The position numbers and the translations under genes were made by a program. From contig MLAV02000001.1 of assembly GCA_001870995.2 (NCBI GenBank), forward strand, positions 496,001 to 560,000: a stretch of 64,000 nt of DNA, given 5' to 3'. Source of the DNA: Chitinophaga sp. CB10. Lineage in GTDB: Bacteria; Bacteroidota; Bacteroidia; Chitinophagales; Chitinophagaceae. The notes under the pieces are model-generated. The model was not told the DNA's origin and did not search any database. It saw only the letters and a program-made list of their open reading frames with translations. Numbering within the stretch: position 1 is the stretch's first letter; the number at the start of each line of letters is the position of its first letter. Below are positions 15,431 through 24,824 of this stretch, in pieces.

Positions 15431-18316
15431 ATGACCACCAATTCTATCCGCATCGGCGCGTGGGGGCGCCTCGTATCCCTAATTGTACTATTGTTGTTAG
15501 CCTGGCAGGCCAATGCCCAGGTGAGTCCACCGGTGCCTGCCACCACCGCGCAGCACAACAAACAGGTGATCGGCTACATTACCCAGTGGGACGCCTGGAA
15601 AAATGTAGCAGGCATCACGCCCGCCGGTGGTTACAACCACCTCAATGTCGACTACTCGCAGTACACCATCCTCAACTTCTCCTTCTTCGGCGTGGCGCAG
15701 GATGGTTCATTGCACAGCGGCGACTTCCGCAACAAAAACATCTACCAGGCCGGGGCAGTGCAGGCGCCTGCACCCCTCATCAATGAAGACATCTACAGCA
15801 GCTGGGATATGTACCTGCTCTTCGGAGAGCTGGAAGTACTGTACTATATCAGCGACGGCAGCAACGCCTACAACCAGGGCTACCGCAACAGCGGCAGCGG
15901 ATGGATCAACGTCAACACCGGCAAAAGCGGCAGCTTCCCGCTGGCCATCCACAAAGCCGGCGGCGCGCCCGGTATCATCGACCTGGCGCATGAAAAAGGC
16001 GTAAAAGTACTGGCCTCCATCGGCGGATGGAGCATGTGCAAACACTACCCGGAAATGGCGGCCGATTCCGTGAAACGCAACCGCTTCATCGCCGGCATCC
16101 AAACCCTGATGGCCATGGGCTTTGACGGGGTGGACTTCGATTGGGAATACCCCAACGACCCGGGTATGAACATCGTCAGCTATAGCCCTGCCGACTATAC
16201 GAACTTTGCCATCCTCATGGAAAAAGTACGCGCCGCCATCGGGCCCAATAAGCTGATGACGTCCTGCTTTTCCGCTAGTCCGGGCAAGCTGGCGGGCTTC
16301 GACTGGGCGCGGCTCAACAACTCGCTGGACTATTTTGATATGATGACCTACGACTACAACGGCGGCTGGTCCAACAAAGCCGGGCACAACGCGCCTTTGT
16401 ACGATTATCCCGGCGCCGAGTACAGCAACTTCTCCCTGCATGCTACCACCACCGCATTACAGGCGCTGGGCGTGAACATGAGTAAAGTAAACCTCGGCGC
16501 GCCGTTCTATGGCCGGGGCGTGGTGACCAACGGCGCCGCCGCTTTGAACGCGCCTACCGTAAAGCGTGCGGAAACAGTGCAGCCGGACGGGCCTATTCAA
16601 ACCGCGGCCGACTATACCAACTGGCCCCGCGATCTGTACGATGGGACCCCTACCTACAGCTACATCCTGCAACAAACAGCCACCGGGTGGACGGAGCATT
16701 GGGATAGCGTAGCGCAGGTGCCCTACAAAACCAAAGGCAACTACTTCCTCAGTTACGACAACCCGGCCTCCATCGCCGCAAAAGCCCAGTACATCAAGGA
16801 TCACAACCTGGCCGGCGTCATTGTCTGGCAGGTGTTCGGGGATATGCTCAATATGACCAGCAGCACCGTATCCAAAGGAAAGCTGATCTATTGCCCCAAT
16901 ACTACCAGCCCCCTCGTGAACAAAATCAACGAAGTATTTGCCAGCGGCGCACAACCCAATAAACCGCCGGTAGTACAAATCACCTCCCCGGCAAACAATG
17001 CCACCTTTGCCGGCCCGCTAAACATTACTATCACCGCTGCCGCTTCCGATAGCGACGGCGTAGTGAGCAGCGTGGCTTTCTATAACGGCAGCACCCTGCT
17101 CGGAACAGTGAACAGCGCTCCTTACACCTATACCTGGAACGGCGTCAGCGCCGGCAGCTACGCGCTCAAAGCCATAGCCACGGATAATAAAAATGCCAGC
17201 GCCACTTCTGCTACTGTTAACATTACTGTGACAGGCGCGGCCAACAAACCGCCGGTGGTAAGCATTACCGCGCCGGCTAACAATGCCGCCTATACGGCGC
17301 CGGCAAGTATTACCATCACCGCCGCCGCTTCCGATAGCGACGGCGTGGTGAAATCAGTGGCCTTCTACCGCGGTACCACCCTCCTGGGAACGGATACTAC
17401 CGCGCCGTACAGCTACGCCTGGACTGGCGTGGCCGCAGGCGGGTACACGCTGAGCGCCCGCGCCACCGATAACCTCGGGGCCGTGAAAACGAGTGATACG
17501 GTGCATGTAACGGTAAATGCCGCCAACGTATTCCCTACCGTCTCCATCACCTCGCCCGCCAACAATGCTACGTTCACTGCCCCTGCAAGCGTTACCATCA
17601 CTGCCACTGCGGCAGATAGCGACGGCAGCATCAAATCGGTAGCGTTCTATAACGGCAGCACCCTGCTCAATACGGATTCTGTTGCGCCGTACAGTTACGC
17701 CTGGGCCAATGTGGGCGCCGGTACCTACGCGCTGACCGCCAAAGCAACGGACAACCTCAATGCCGTGACCACCAGCGCCACCGTCAACATCGCCGTAAAC
17801 GGCAGCAGCGGCAACAACTGTAACGGTATCCCGCTGTGGAGCCCTACACAGGTGTACTGGGCCAACGACTCTGCCGTATATAACGGTAACGTATATAGGG
17901 CAAAATGGTGGACCCTCAATAACCAGCCGGATATCAATACCGGCGATGGCAAACCATGGCAGTTCGTACGCGCCTGCACCGGCAGCCTCGCCGCGCTGAA
18001 CGGCGCCGCCGCCATGATGAAAGCCCCGGCTGAAACAGCGGATAACAGCATCGATGCCGTGGTCGTATATCCGAACCCGGTAGGCGCATCTGAAGCGCAG
18101 CTGCAGTTCCAGGGTACTGGCGGCGACCTCTACCTGATCGAAGTAACGGCGTTGAACAGCGCAGCGCCTGTAGCGCGACAAGTACACACGCCCGGTACCA
18201 AAGGCTTACAGCAGGTGAAACTGGATTTGAGTAAAGTGCCTGCAGGAACCTGGTTTGTAAGGATTATCAGCAGGAATACGGGTAAGGTAAGCAGCGTGAA
18301 ACTGATCAAATTGTAA
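15431..18316 (+). CDS. secreted multidomain GH18 chitinase with T9SS sorting domain
   Basis: 961 aa. Signal peptide (cleavage about Ala30), GH18 catalytic domain about 45-500 with the DxxDxDxE site GFDGVDFDWEYP (acid/base Glu239), three bacterial Ig-like repeats (about 510-603, 605-698, 699-790; each begins with a PPVV-like or FPTV segment and contains DSDG and VAFY), a CBM5/12 chitin-binding module (about 797-850, WSPTQVYWANDSAVYNG and aromatic WW) and a C-terminal type IX secretion domain (about 876-961, VVYPNP to SVKLIKL). It hydrolyses beta-1,4 chitin bonds at the cell surface or outside. Single-gene unit. The DNA for its last residues and stop is repeated downstream. Confidence 0.97.
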   Translation: MTTNSIRIGAWGRLVSLIVLLLLAWQANAQVSPPVPATTAQHNKQVIGYITQWDAWKNVAGITPAGGYNHLNVDYSQYTILNFSFFGVAQDGSLHSGDFRNKNIYQAGAVQAPAPLINEDIYSSWDMYLLFGELEVLYYISDGSNAYNQGYRNSGSGWINVNTGKSGSFPLAIHKAGGAPGIIDLAHEKGVKVLASIGGWSMCKHYPEMAADSVKRNRFIAGIQTLMAMGFDGVDFDWEYPNDPGMNIVSYSPADYTNFAILMEKVRAAIGPNKLMTSCFSASPGKLAGFDWARLNNSLDYFDMMTYDYNGGWSNKAGHNAPLYDYPGAEYSNFSLHATTTALQALGVNMSKVNLGAPFYGRGVVTNGAAALNAPTVKRAETVQPDGPIQTAADYTNWPRDLYDGTPTYSYILQQTATGWTEHWDSVAQVPYKTKGNYFLSYDNPASIAAKAQYIKDHNLAGVIVWQVFGDMLNMTSSTVSKGKLIYCPNTTSPLVNKINEVFASGAQPNKPPVVQITSPANNATFAGPLNITITAAASDSDGVVSSVAFYNGSTLLGTVNSAPYTYTWNGVSAGSYALKAIATDNKNASATSATVNITVTGAANKPPVVSITAPANNAAYTAPASITITAAASDSDGVVKSVAFYRGTTLLGTDTTAPYSYAWTGVAAGGYTLSARATDNLGAVKTSDTVHVTVNAANVFPTVSITSPANNATFTAPASVTITATAADSDGSIKSVAFYNGSTLLNTDSVAPYSYAWANVGAGTYALTAKATDNLNAVTTSATVNIAVNGSSGNNCNGIPLWSPTQVYWANDSAVYNGNVYRAKWWTLNNQPDINTGDGKPWQFVRACTGSLAALNGAAAMMKAPAETADNSIDAVVVYPNPVGASEAQLQFQGTGGDLYLIEVTALNSAAPVARQVHTPGTKGLQQVKLDLSKVPAGTWFVRIISRNTGKVSSVKLIKL
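16958..17800 (+). repeat. three intragenic Ig-like repeats, about 280 bp each
   Basis: Three consecutive units starting near 16958, 17243 and 17525 code for similar Ig-like domains and are alike at DNA level, for example the recurring bases for ANNAT/ANNAA, SDSDG and VAFY. Such repeats allow gain or loss of spacer domains by recombination. Confidence 0.85.
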
Positions 18317-18455
18317 ACGAATTACAGTGTGAAACTGATCAAATTGTAAACGAATTACAGCGTGAAACTGATCAAATTGTAAGCGAATAACAGTTGTGCA
18401 ATTGATCCAATTACACACAAATAACCGCTACAAAATTGATCAAATTATAAAACCC
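18292..18455 (+). repeat. 33-bp tandem repeat array running out of the chitinase 3' end
   Basis: Unit 1 (18292-18324) holds the last codons and TAA of the chitinase. Units 2 (18325-18357) and 3 (18358-18390) differ from it by one to three bases; unit 4 (18391-18424, 34 bp) and a fifth from 18425 are degenerate but keep the core around TTGATC(A/C)AATT. Units 2 and 3 each end in an in-frame TAA. Confidence 0.93.
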
Positions 18456-18474
18456 GCTTCCACTTACATCTCAC

Positions 18475-18503
18475 AAAAAGCAGGACGCACCGTCCTGCTT
18501 TTT
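18475..18503 (+). terminator. rho-independent terminator of the chitinase gene
   Basis: Perfect stem AAAAAGCAGGAC / GTCCTGCTTTTT with loop GCACC, ending in five T. It lies after the repeat array, so the repeats are transcribed. Confidence 0.9.
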
Positions 18504-18612
18504 GCATTTCTCCAATATCTCACCATCCCGCTAAAACCCCCGTAGGATCAGCCTTTCACGTTAAGAAATTATTAAGGATAACCATCCATCACAAATTCCG
18601 TTTTCACAAAAA

Positions 18613-18620
18613 TAACTTTG
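18613..18620 (+). promoter_or_regulatory. putative -7 box of the phospholipase C promoter
   Basis: TAACTTTG matches the Bacteroidota TAnnTTTG box, 30 bp before the ATG. The -33 element is not clear. Confidence 0.5.
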
Positions 18621-18650
18621 CTATTTTATCGGAATAATCAAGCATAATCT

Positions 18651-21161
18651 ATGACGGATACCAGAAGAGACTTCCTCAAGAAGTCCGCTTTACTCACCGG
18701 CGCAGCCGGCCTCTCCACGTTGCTTCCCGCCTCCATTCAAAAAGCCATGGCCATCAATCCCGCGCCAGGCAGCACTTTCCTCGATGCGGAGCATATCGTA
18801 ATCCTGATGCAGGAAAACCGCTCTTTCGACCACTGCTTCGGCGCACTGCAGGGCGTAAGAGGCTTTAACGACCCAAGGGCCGTCATCCTCCCGGATGGCA
18901 AGCCGGTATGGTGTCAGACAGATGAACATGGTAAAACATTCGCGCCTTTCCGGTTCGATATCAAGGATTCAAAGGTCACCTGGATGGGCTCCCTGCCGCA
19001 TTCCAGGGCCAGCCAGGTAGATGCTTATAACGAAGGCCGGTACGATAAATGGCTGCTGGCAAAAAAATCCGGTAATAAGGACTACGCCGCCATGCCGCTG
19101 ACGCTGGGCTATTTCAGCCGGCAGGACATTCCTTTCAACTACGCCATGGCAGACGCTTTCACCGTATGCGACCAGAACTTCTGCTCCGCGATGACCAGCA
19201 CCACGCCCAACCGCTCCTTCTTCTGGACAGGCAAAATTACCCATGAGGATAACGGCGAAATGAAAGCGCATATCCGCAATGATAACTACAGCTTCGCCAA
19301 ACTGGGATGGAAAACCTTCCCGGAACTCCTCTCGGAAAATAATATTGACTGGAAATTTTACCAGAACGAAATCAGCTGTGGTGGCGGGTTTAAAGGAGAG
19401 GAGAGAGCATGGCTCTCCAACTTCGGGTGTAACCTGCTGGAATTCTTCGCCGCCTACAACGTGAAATTCTCTAAGAAGTATATCGAAAATCTCGTCGCAC
19501 AGGTAGAAACCCTCCCCGGCGAAATCAATAAACTGCAGGAAGCAAGTCCCTCCTCCGAAGAGGCAGCCCGCAAAAATCAGATCGCCCTCCGCAAAAAGCT
19601 GGAAGCGCTGGACAATGCGGCGGCAGAGCTGAAGAAGTGGAACGAGGAATCCTACGCAAAACTGACGCCGGAGCAAAAAGCCCTGTACGACCGCGCCTTC
19701 GTGGTCAACGCCGGCGATCCGGATTACCGGAAAGTAACCACCTTCAAATACAAAGACGGTGGCGCTAAGCGGGAAGTGACCGTGCCTGCCGGCGATCTCT
19801 TCTACCAGTTCCGCAAGGATGTGAACGAAGGCAAACTGCCCACCGTATCCTGGCTGGCCGGCCCGCAGAACTTCAGCGATCACCCCAGCGCGCCCTGGTA
19901 CGGCGCCTGGTACGTGTCCGAAGTGCTGGACATCCTCACCAACAACGAAGAGGTTTGGAAGAAAACCATCTTCATTCTCACCTACGATGAAAACGATGGT
20001 TATTACGACCACGTAGTGCCATTCTCCATCCACGATGAAAAGAAACCCGGCACCGGCGCTGCCTCCGCTGGTATCGAAACGGAGCTGGAGCACGTGCGGC
20101 TGGAAGCGGAAATCAGGCAGGGCGTGCCGGAAAAAGGCGCGCGCGGCGGCGCGGTAGGCCTCGGCTTCCGCGTGCCGATGGTGATCGCCAGCCCCTGGAG
20201 CAGGGGAGGTAAAGTATGTTCTGAAGTATTTGATCATACCTCCACCATCCAGTTCCTGGAAACTTTCCTGAATAAGAAATACAACAAGCAAATCCACCTG
20301 GATAATATCAGCGCATGGCGCCGCACCATCTGTGGCGACCTCACCGCCGCCTTCAGTCCCTACGATCCTTCCGTACCGCGCAAGCTGCCTTTCCTGGAAC
20401 AGCAAAAGATGGTGGAAAATATCTACAACGCGAAGTTCAAGGACCTGCCTGCCGGCTTCAAACCGCTGGACGATGCTGCCGTAAAGCAAATCAGCGCTAA
20501 CGGCCTGCGCCTGCAGGAGCCGGGCGTACGTCCTTCCTGTGCCTTACCTTACGAGCTGTATGCGGATGCCCGCTGGGATGCCGCTGCCGTGCAGCTGTAT
20601 ATCGACCTGAAAGCCGGCAATAAATTTTTCGGTAAGGAAGCTGCCGGTTCGCCTTTTACCGTTTACACCACCGGCGCCTACGAAGGCGTTAAAAACCGCA
20701 ACTGGTCCTTCGCTGTAAAAGCCGGCGATGCGCTGAACTACAAATGGGCACTGGCCGGTTTTGACGGCGCGCAATACGAACTGCATGTCCACGGGCCTAA
20801 CGGTTTCTTCCGCCAGTTCAACGGGGATAAAAATGATCCCGGCGTGCAGGTGCAAACCCTGTACGAAACTGCGGGCATCACCGCCAAACCTACCGGCAAT
20901 GCGGTGTTGAAGCTGGTGAACCAAACTTCGCAGCCCCGTACCATCACCGTAACGGATAACGCGTATGGCAATAATGCGATCAGCCGCACGTTGGCCGCCA
21001 ACGCTACGGAGCAGGTAGTGCTGCCTTTGGGGAAAAGCCATGGCTGGTACGATTTCACCGTGAAGGTACACGGCTACAACCGCTATGCGCAACGCTTTGC
21101 AGGCCGGGTGGAAACCGGTAGGGAATCTGTTACCGATCCGTACATGGGCGGCGTGGTATAA
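18651..21161 (+). CDS. phosphocholine-specific phospholipase C (Tat-exported)
   Basis: 836 aa. Twin-arginine signal MTDTRRDFLKKSALLTGAAG. Phosphoesterase domain about 40-580 with the family motif HIVILMQENRSFDHCFGALQG and TYDENDGYYDHVVP, an inserted charged coiled stretch (about 280-350), then two C-terminal DUF756-type beta domains (about 630-725 and 730-830). It cleaves phosphatidylcholine or sphingomyelin outside the inner membrane, giving diacylglycerol or ceramide and phosphocholine. It converges with the PafA phosphatase gene, and the two products together would release phosphate and choline. Length and domain order are normal for the family. Confidence 0.93.
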   Translation: MTDTRRDFLKKSALLTGAAGLSTLLPASIQKAMAINPAPGSTFLDAEHIVILMQENRSFDHCFGALQGVRGFNDPRAVILPDGKPVWCQTDEHGKTFAPFRFDIKDSKVTWMGSLPHSRASQVDAYNEGRYDKWLLAKKSGNKDYAAMPLTLGYFSRQDIPFNYAMADAFTVCDQNFCSAMTSTTPNRSFFWTGKITHEDNGEMKAHIRNDNYSFAKLGWKTFPELLSENNIDWKFYQNEISCGGGFKGEERAWLSNFGCNLLEFFAAYNVKFSKKYIENLVAQVETLPGEINKLQEASPSSEEAARKNQIALRKKLEALDNAAAELKKWNEESYAKLTPEQKALYDRAFVVNAGDPDYRKVTTFKYKDGGAKREVTVPAGDLFYQFRKDVNEGKLPTVSWLAGPQNFSDHPSAPWYGAWYVSEVLDILTNNEEVWKKTIFILTYDENDGYYDHVVPFSIHDEKKPGTGAASAGIETELEHVRLEAEIRQGVPEKGARGGAVGLGFRVPMVIASPWSRGGKVCSEVFDHTSTIQFLETFLNKKYNKQIHLDNISAWRRTICGDLTAAFSPYDPSVPRKLPFLEQQKMVENIYNAKFKDLPAGFKPLDDAAVKQISANGLRLQEPGVRPSCALPYELYADARWDAAAVQLYIDLKAGNKFFGKEAAGSPFTVYTTGAYEGVKNRNWSFAVKAGDALNYKWALAGFDGAQYELHVHGPNGFFRQFNGDKNDPGVQVQTLYETAGITAKPTGNAVLKLVNQTSQPRTITVTDNAYGNNAISRTLAANATEQVVLPLGKSHGWYDFTVKVHGYNRYAQRFAGRVETGRESVTDPYMGGVV

Positions 21162-21181
21162 CGCAAACGAATAAACGCAAT

Positions 21182-21226
21182 AAAAAAAAACGGCGTGTCA
21201 CACAAGTGGCACGCCGCTTTTTTTTA
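21182..21226. terminator. bidirectional terminator between phospholipase C and pafA
   Basis: Stem CGGCGTGTCAC / GTGGCACGCCG (one G-U pair) with loop ACAA, flanked by an A run on the left and a T run on the right, serving two convergent genes. Confidence 0.9.
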
Positions 21227-21237
21227 GGAAGAAAATT

Positions 21238-22902
21238 TTATTTACCGGTGGTGTTCGCAGTTTGGGTAATAGCGGTAACCGGTTTACCCACGCAGCCATT
21301 CGGCATCTGGATATGCAGCATAGCGGCCAGCGTGGCGGCAATATCTGTCATATGCGTGATTTCATTGGTCTGGCCGTTTTTAATATGCCATCCCATGAAC
21401 ACGAGCGGAATGTGGATGTCGTAAGGGTTCCAGTTGCCGTGCGTAGTACCTTTGGCGCTGCCGGCAAACCATCCCGGCTCCGGAATGATCATCACCTGGC
21501 CCGTGCGCTTAGGATTGTAGCCGTTGGCGATCATGGATTTGATCGGCTCAGGTACTGCGCTGTTACCGATGTTCTCTATGTCGACGGCGAACTGGATACC
21601 CGGTTGTTTCACCAGGAAGTCCACCGATACTTTCTTGATCGCATCAAAGTTCAGGTTAGGATTAGCGGCAATCTTCTGCAGGTCATAGTTCACGTGATAG
21701 TTCTGGAAAGATCTTACCAGTCCGTCCACGCCAAATTTTTCCTTCAGCAGCGCGTTCAGTTCAGGCATGGTCTTGCGGTCCTGCGCGAGGCCCGCCGGCA
21801 GGTTATGCTCTTTCATGAACTCGATCGCATGCGCGGCGCCGTGGTCCGCCGTGAGGAACACGAGGTAGTTACCTTTACCTACTTTCTTGTCCAGGAAGGA
21901 GAAGAAAGCAGAGAGGTCTTTATCCAGGCGCAGGTACGTATCTTCCACCTCGATGGAGTTAGGTCCGAACTGGTGGCCTACATAATCCGTGGAAGCGCAG
22001 TTGATGGTCAGGAAGTCCGTAACGGTGTTGTTACCGAGGTCATAGCCTTCCACTGCGGCTTTGGCAAAATCCAGTGTGAGGGTATTGCCGAAAGGCGTAG
22101 AACGCAGGCTGCCAGGGTCTTTCGCATAAATCTCAGGGAGGTTATGGGGAAACACCGGCGCGCTTTCCGTCTTGTATGGGCCTTCCCAGCGGTTGTCATC
22201 TGCGGTGCTTTGTACATACGTATTGATGGGGTACAGCGGGTTCCATGGTTTGGACATCAGCTGCTGCGGCTCCTTACGCGCGTTGAATTTCTTTACCCAT
22301 TCCGGCAGATCCTTCATGTAGTAATCGCTCGTGATGAAGCTGGCGTTGGCATCGTCCAGCCAGAAGGCGCCATCAGGCGTGTGCCCGGCAGGGAGGATGG
22401 AAGCGCGGTCCTTCAGGGATACGCCCACCACGCGGGAACGGAAGTTGGTGGCCAGTTTCAGCTCATCGGTAATGGTGGAGGCCAGCAGGTTGCGGGGCGA
22501 CATCTTACCGGCGTTGCTGTTGCTGCCTACAGGTAATACGGTGGTATCTTCCGTGCAATACCATTTTCTGCCTGTCACCTGGTCGGTCCAGTCGTTGCCG
22601 GTAATGCCGTGAATGGCAGGTACAGAGCCGGTGTACACGGTGCTGTGCCCTACAGCAGTAAAGGATGGAAGGTGGCTGATGTAGGTGTTTTCGCAGGAGA
22701 AACCTTCTCCCAGCATACGTTTGAAGCCACCAGCTTCATAGCGGTCATAGTACCTGTAGAGGTAATCCCATCTCATCTGATCTACCACAATTCCTACTAC
22801 CAGCTTTGGTTTGGCATTCACCTGCGCGATTGCCTGGAAGCTCTGCACCACTGCCACTGCTCCCAGTATCATTGCGCTCACCGTTCTTTTGGATACTGTC
22901 AT
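21238..22902 (-). CDS. pafA: alkaline phosphatase PafA
   Basis: 554 aa. Signal peptide ends about Ala26. The catalytic region is typical of the Bacteroidota PafA enzyme: metal Asp41 in VGIVVDQMRWDYLYRYY, nucleophile Thr82 in SFTAVGHSTVYTG, metal ligands in NCASTDYVGHQFGPNS and FLTADHGAAHA. PafA is a periplasmic phosphomonoesterase of broad range that works without regulation by phosphate. Here it stands beside phospholipase C and a glycerophosphodiesterase, so it may dephosphorylate phosphocholine or glycerol phosphates. A TAnnTTTG box lies about 50 bp before the start. Length agrees with known PafA. Confidence 0.95.
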   Translation of the reverse strand: MTVSKRTVSAMILGAVAVVQSFQAIAQVNAKPKLVVGIVVDQMRWDYLYRYYDRYEAGGFKRMLGEGFSCENTYISHLPSFTAVGHSTVYTGSVPAIHGITGNDWTDQVTGRKWYCTEDTTVLPVGSNSNAGKMSPRNLLASTITDELKLATNFRSRVVGVSLKDRASILPAGHTPDGAFWLDDANASFITSDYYMKDLPEWVKKFNARKEPQQLMSKPWNPLYPINTYVQSTADDNRWEGPYKTESAPVFPHNLPEIYAKDPGSLRSTPFGNTLTLDFAKAAVEGYDLGNNTVTDFLTINCASTDYVGHQFGPNSIEVEDTYLRLDKDLSAFFSFLDKKVGKGNYLVFLTADHGAAHAIEFMKEHNLPAGLAQDRKTMPELNALLKEKFGVDGLVRSFQNYHVNYDLQKIAANPNLNFDAIKKVSVDFLVKQPGIQFAVDIENIGNSAVPEPIKSMIANGYNPKRTGQVMIIPEPGWFAGSAKGTTHGNWNPYDIHIPLVFMGWHIKNGQTNEITHMTDIAATLAAMLHIQMPNGCVGKPVTAITQTANTTGK

Positions 22903-22949
22903 GTCGTATTGGTATTGTTGATTTAAAAGCTGTATAAAAAATCGAGCGT

Positions 22950-22957
22950 CAAATTTA
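22950..22957 (-). promoter_or_regulatory. putative -7 box of the pafA promoter
   Basis: Minus-strand TAAATTTG matches TAnnTTTG, 47 bp upstream of the pafA start codon. No convincing -33 element. Confidence 0.5.
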
Positions 22958-23007
22958 TCAAATAATGGTTTGAAACTGAATTTTTTTTATGCGAACGGTA
23001 AACCGGA

Positions 23008-23937
23008 TTACAGCCCTGCTTCCGCAAAGCGGTTCGGATAATCGCTGATAATACCGTCTACGCCCATTTTACGCAGCTCTTTCATTTTGTCGGCCTCCTG
23101 CACCGTCCATGGTACGATCACCATTTTCTGCGCATGGCATTTTTTTACCAACTCCGGCGTTACCAGCTCGTAGTGCGGGTTATAAAAGAATGGGGTGAAT
23201 CCCAAAGTTTTCATGTTCTCTTCAAAGCTTGCTTTTTTATCGCCGGTAAGGAATCCTAATTTAATGTTCGGGTACCTGCGGTGCATCACCTGCAGCGGCC
23301 TTACATCGAATGATTGCACATACAGGCGGTGGCCCAGTTTGCCCAGCTGCTTTACCGCCATCATTTTGGTGATGTACTCTTCCGGCGCCGGCTGCTCTTT
23401 GCCATCGGTCTTTTCGCTGGATTTAATTTCCAGCAGGTAGTAGGCAGGAGGGAGGTGATGCTTTTTCGTATAGGCTTCCACGGAGTCGATCATTTCTCCC
23501 AGCAACGGGGCATAGCTGCGCATGCGCTGTTGTTCCGGGAAGGCCGGATACGCCTTTTCACCGATGATAAATGGCCGGATGTCCTTGTAATCCATCTGGT
23601 AGAAAGTGTACTTTGCCCGCTCTTCTGCGGAGATGTCGGACCCGTCCGGCTTGGTAGTATAGCTCGGCGTAAAGGACGCATCGTGGTACACCACTACCTG
23701 CCCGTCTTTCGTGATATGAATGTCGAATTCAATCGTATTGGCGCCGGCTTCCAGCCCCTTATACATCGCAGGAATGGTGTTTTCCGGCATCAGGCCGCGG
23801 GTGCCGCGGTGCCCTACTTTAAATACTTTCGGATCATTGCCTTTTTTGGCCGCAGGGCTGATGGTAAAGGCCGCCAGGGAAGCGGAGGCAAGGGCCAGCG
23901 CCGCGATGGCGAACGTAGTTTTTTTATCCATGGTCAT
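23008..23937 (-). CDS. glpQ: glycerophosphodiester phosphodiesterase (exported)
   Basis: 309 aa. Signal peptide MDKKTTFAIAALALASASLA, with starts at codon 1 or 3 equally possible. The GDPD TIM-barrel shows HRGTRGLMPENTIPA, then EFDIHITKDGQVVVYHD with the two catalytic His and the metal acids, and ends with WTVQEADKMKELRKMGVDG and ISDYPNRF. It hydrolyses glycerophosphodiesters from deacylated phospholipids to glycerol-3-phosphate and an alcohol in the periplasm. It is 137 bp downstream of glpF on the same strand and probably belongs to the glycerol regulon, feeding GlpD. Symbol given by function. Confidence 0.92.
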   Translation of the reverse strand: MTMDKKTTFAIAALALASASLAAFTISPAAKKGNDPKVFKVGHRGTRGLMPENTIPAMYKGLEAGANTIEFDIHITKDGQVVVYHDASFTPSYTTKPDGSDISAEERAKYTFYQMDYKDIRPFIIGEKAYPAFPEQQRMRSYAPLLGEMIDSVEAYTKKHHLPPAYYLLEIKSSEKTDGKEQPAPEEYITKMMAVKQLGKLGHRLYVQSFDVRPLQVMHRRYPNIKLGFLTGDKKASFEENMKTLGFTPFFYNPHYELVTPELVKKCHAQKMVIVPWTVQEADKMKELRKMGVDGIISDYPNRFAEAGL

Positions 23938-24074
23938 GTTTTTTTTCTTTTTTAGGGAGATAATCTATGGCTACGGGCGGATACCGTCTCGTAGGTGAGT
24001 AATGCCCGGCTGCCGTATGCCATAGTAACCATTCCTCCTGTACTGTAACGTGTACGGATAAACGCCCGGGTAGA

Positions 24075-24806
24075 TTACGGTTGCAGGGCCAGGTAGAGCA
24101 ACGCCGCGAGGGATGCGCCGATGATCGGCCCTGCTACAGGTATCCAGGCATAACCCCAGTCGCTGCCGCCTTTGCCTCTGATGGGCAGCAGCTGGTGCAT
24201 GATGCGCGGCCCGAGGTCCCTCGCCGGGTTAATGGCATAACCCGTAGTACCGCCCAGGGAAAGGCCGATCACCCATACGATGAAAGCCACGGGGATAGCG
24301 CCTAATGAACCCATGCCGATCGGCTCTTTTGTAGTCCCGAATTCGGCCCCGGTAAAGTAAAACACGGCGAACAGTAATACGAACGTACCTGCGATTTCGC
24401 TGAGTATATTCGGTAACGTGTTCCTGATGGCAGGCTCCGTGAAAAAGGTGGCCCGCTGCAGCCCGGTGTCCGGCGTGTTATCGTAATGATCTTTGTATAT
24501 CAGCCATACCAGCGTGGTGCCGGCCATTGCGCCGAGCATTTGCGCGGCGATATAGACAGGCGCCTGCGCCCAGGCCAGCTTGCCGGCAATAGCCATGGCG
24601 ATGGTAACGGCGGGGTTGAGGTGCGCGCCGCTGACAGGGCCAGCCACCACTACGCCGGTGAATACGGCCAGCGCCCAGCCGGTGGTGATCACAATCCATC
24701 CGCCGCTGTTGCCTTTGGTTTTATTGAGTACCACGTTGGCCACTACGCCGTTACCGAGTAACATCAGGAGGGCAGTGCCCAAAAATTCTGCAAGAAAGGG
24801 AGTCAT
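24075..24806 (-). CDS. glpF: glycerol uptake facilitator (aquaglyceroporin)
   Basis: 243 aa, six membrane helices and two NPA half-helices: GAHLNPAVTIAMA and GYAINPARDLGPRIMH. The Asp after the second NPAR is the mark of glycerol-conducting members as opposed to water channels. It lets glycerol cross the inner membrane, where GlpK traps it. It starts 18 bp after glpK, so it is co-transcribed with glpD and glpK. Confidence 0.96.
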   Translation of the reverse strand: MTPFLAEFLGTALLMLLGNGVVANVVLNKTKGNSGGWIVITTGWALAVFTGVVVAGPVSGAHLNPAVTIAMAIAGKLAWAQAPVYIAAQMLGAMAGTTLVWLIYKDHYDNTPDTGLQRATFFTEPAIRNTLPNILSEIAGTFVLLFAVFYFTGAEFGTTKEPIGMGSLGAIPVAFIVWVIGLSLGGTTGYAINPARDLGPRIMHQLLPIRGKGGSDWGYAWIPVAGPIIGASLAALLYLALQP

Positions 24807-24824
24807 AACGAGGTTTTATAAGAT

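Larger units (their letters stand above)
18317..18650. other. intergenic region between chitinase and phospholipase C genes
   Basis: 334 bp. The first 140 bp are the 33-bp repeat array, then comes a terminator at 18475-18503, and the last 40 bp hold the phospholipase promoter box. No gene seen. Confidence 0.8.

Noticed and set aside
18206..18418. Antisense open frame with a repeated VIRLQFDQFH peptide
   Set aside because: It is the reverse reading of the 33-bp repeat array and the chitinase end; the peptide repeat simply mirrors the DNA repeat, and there is no start signal.
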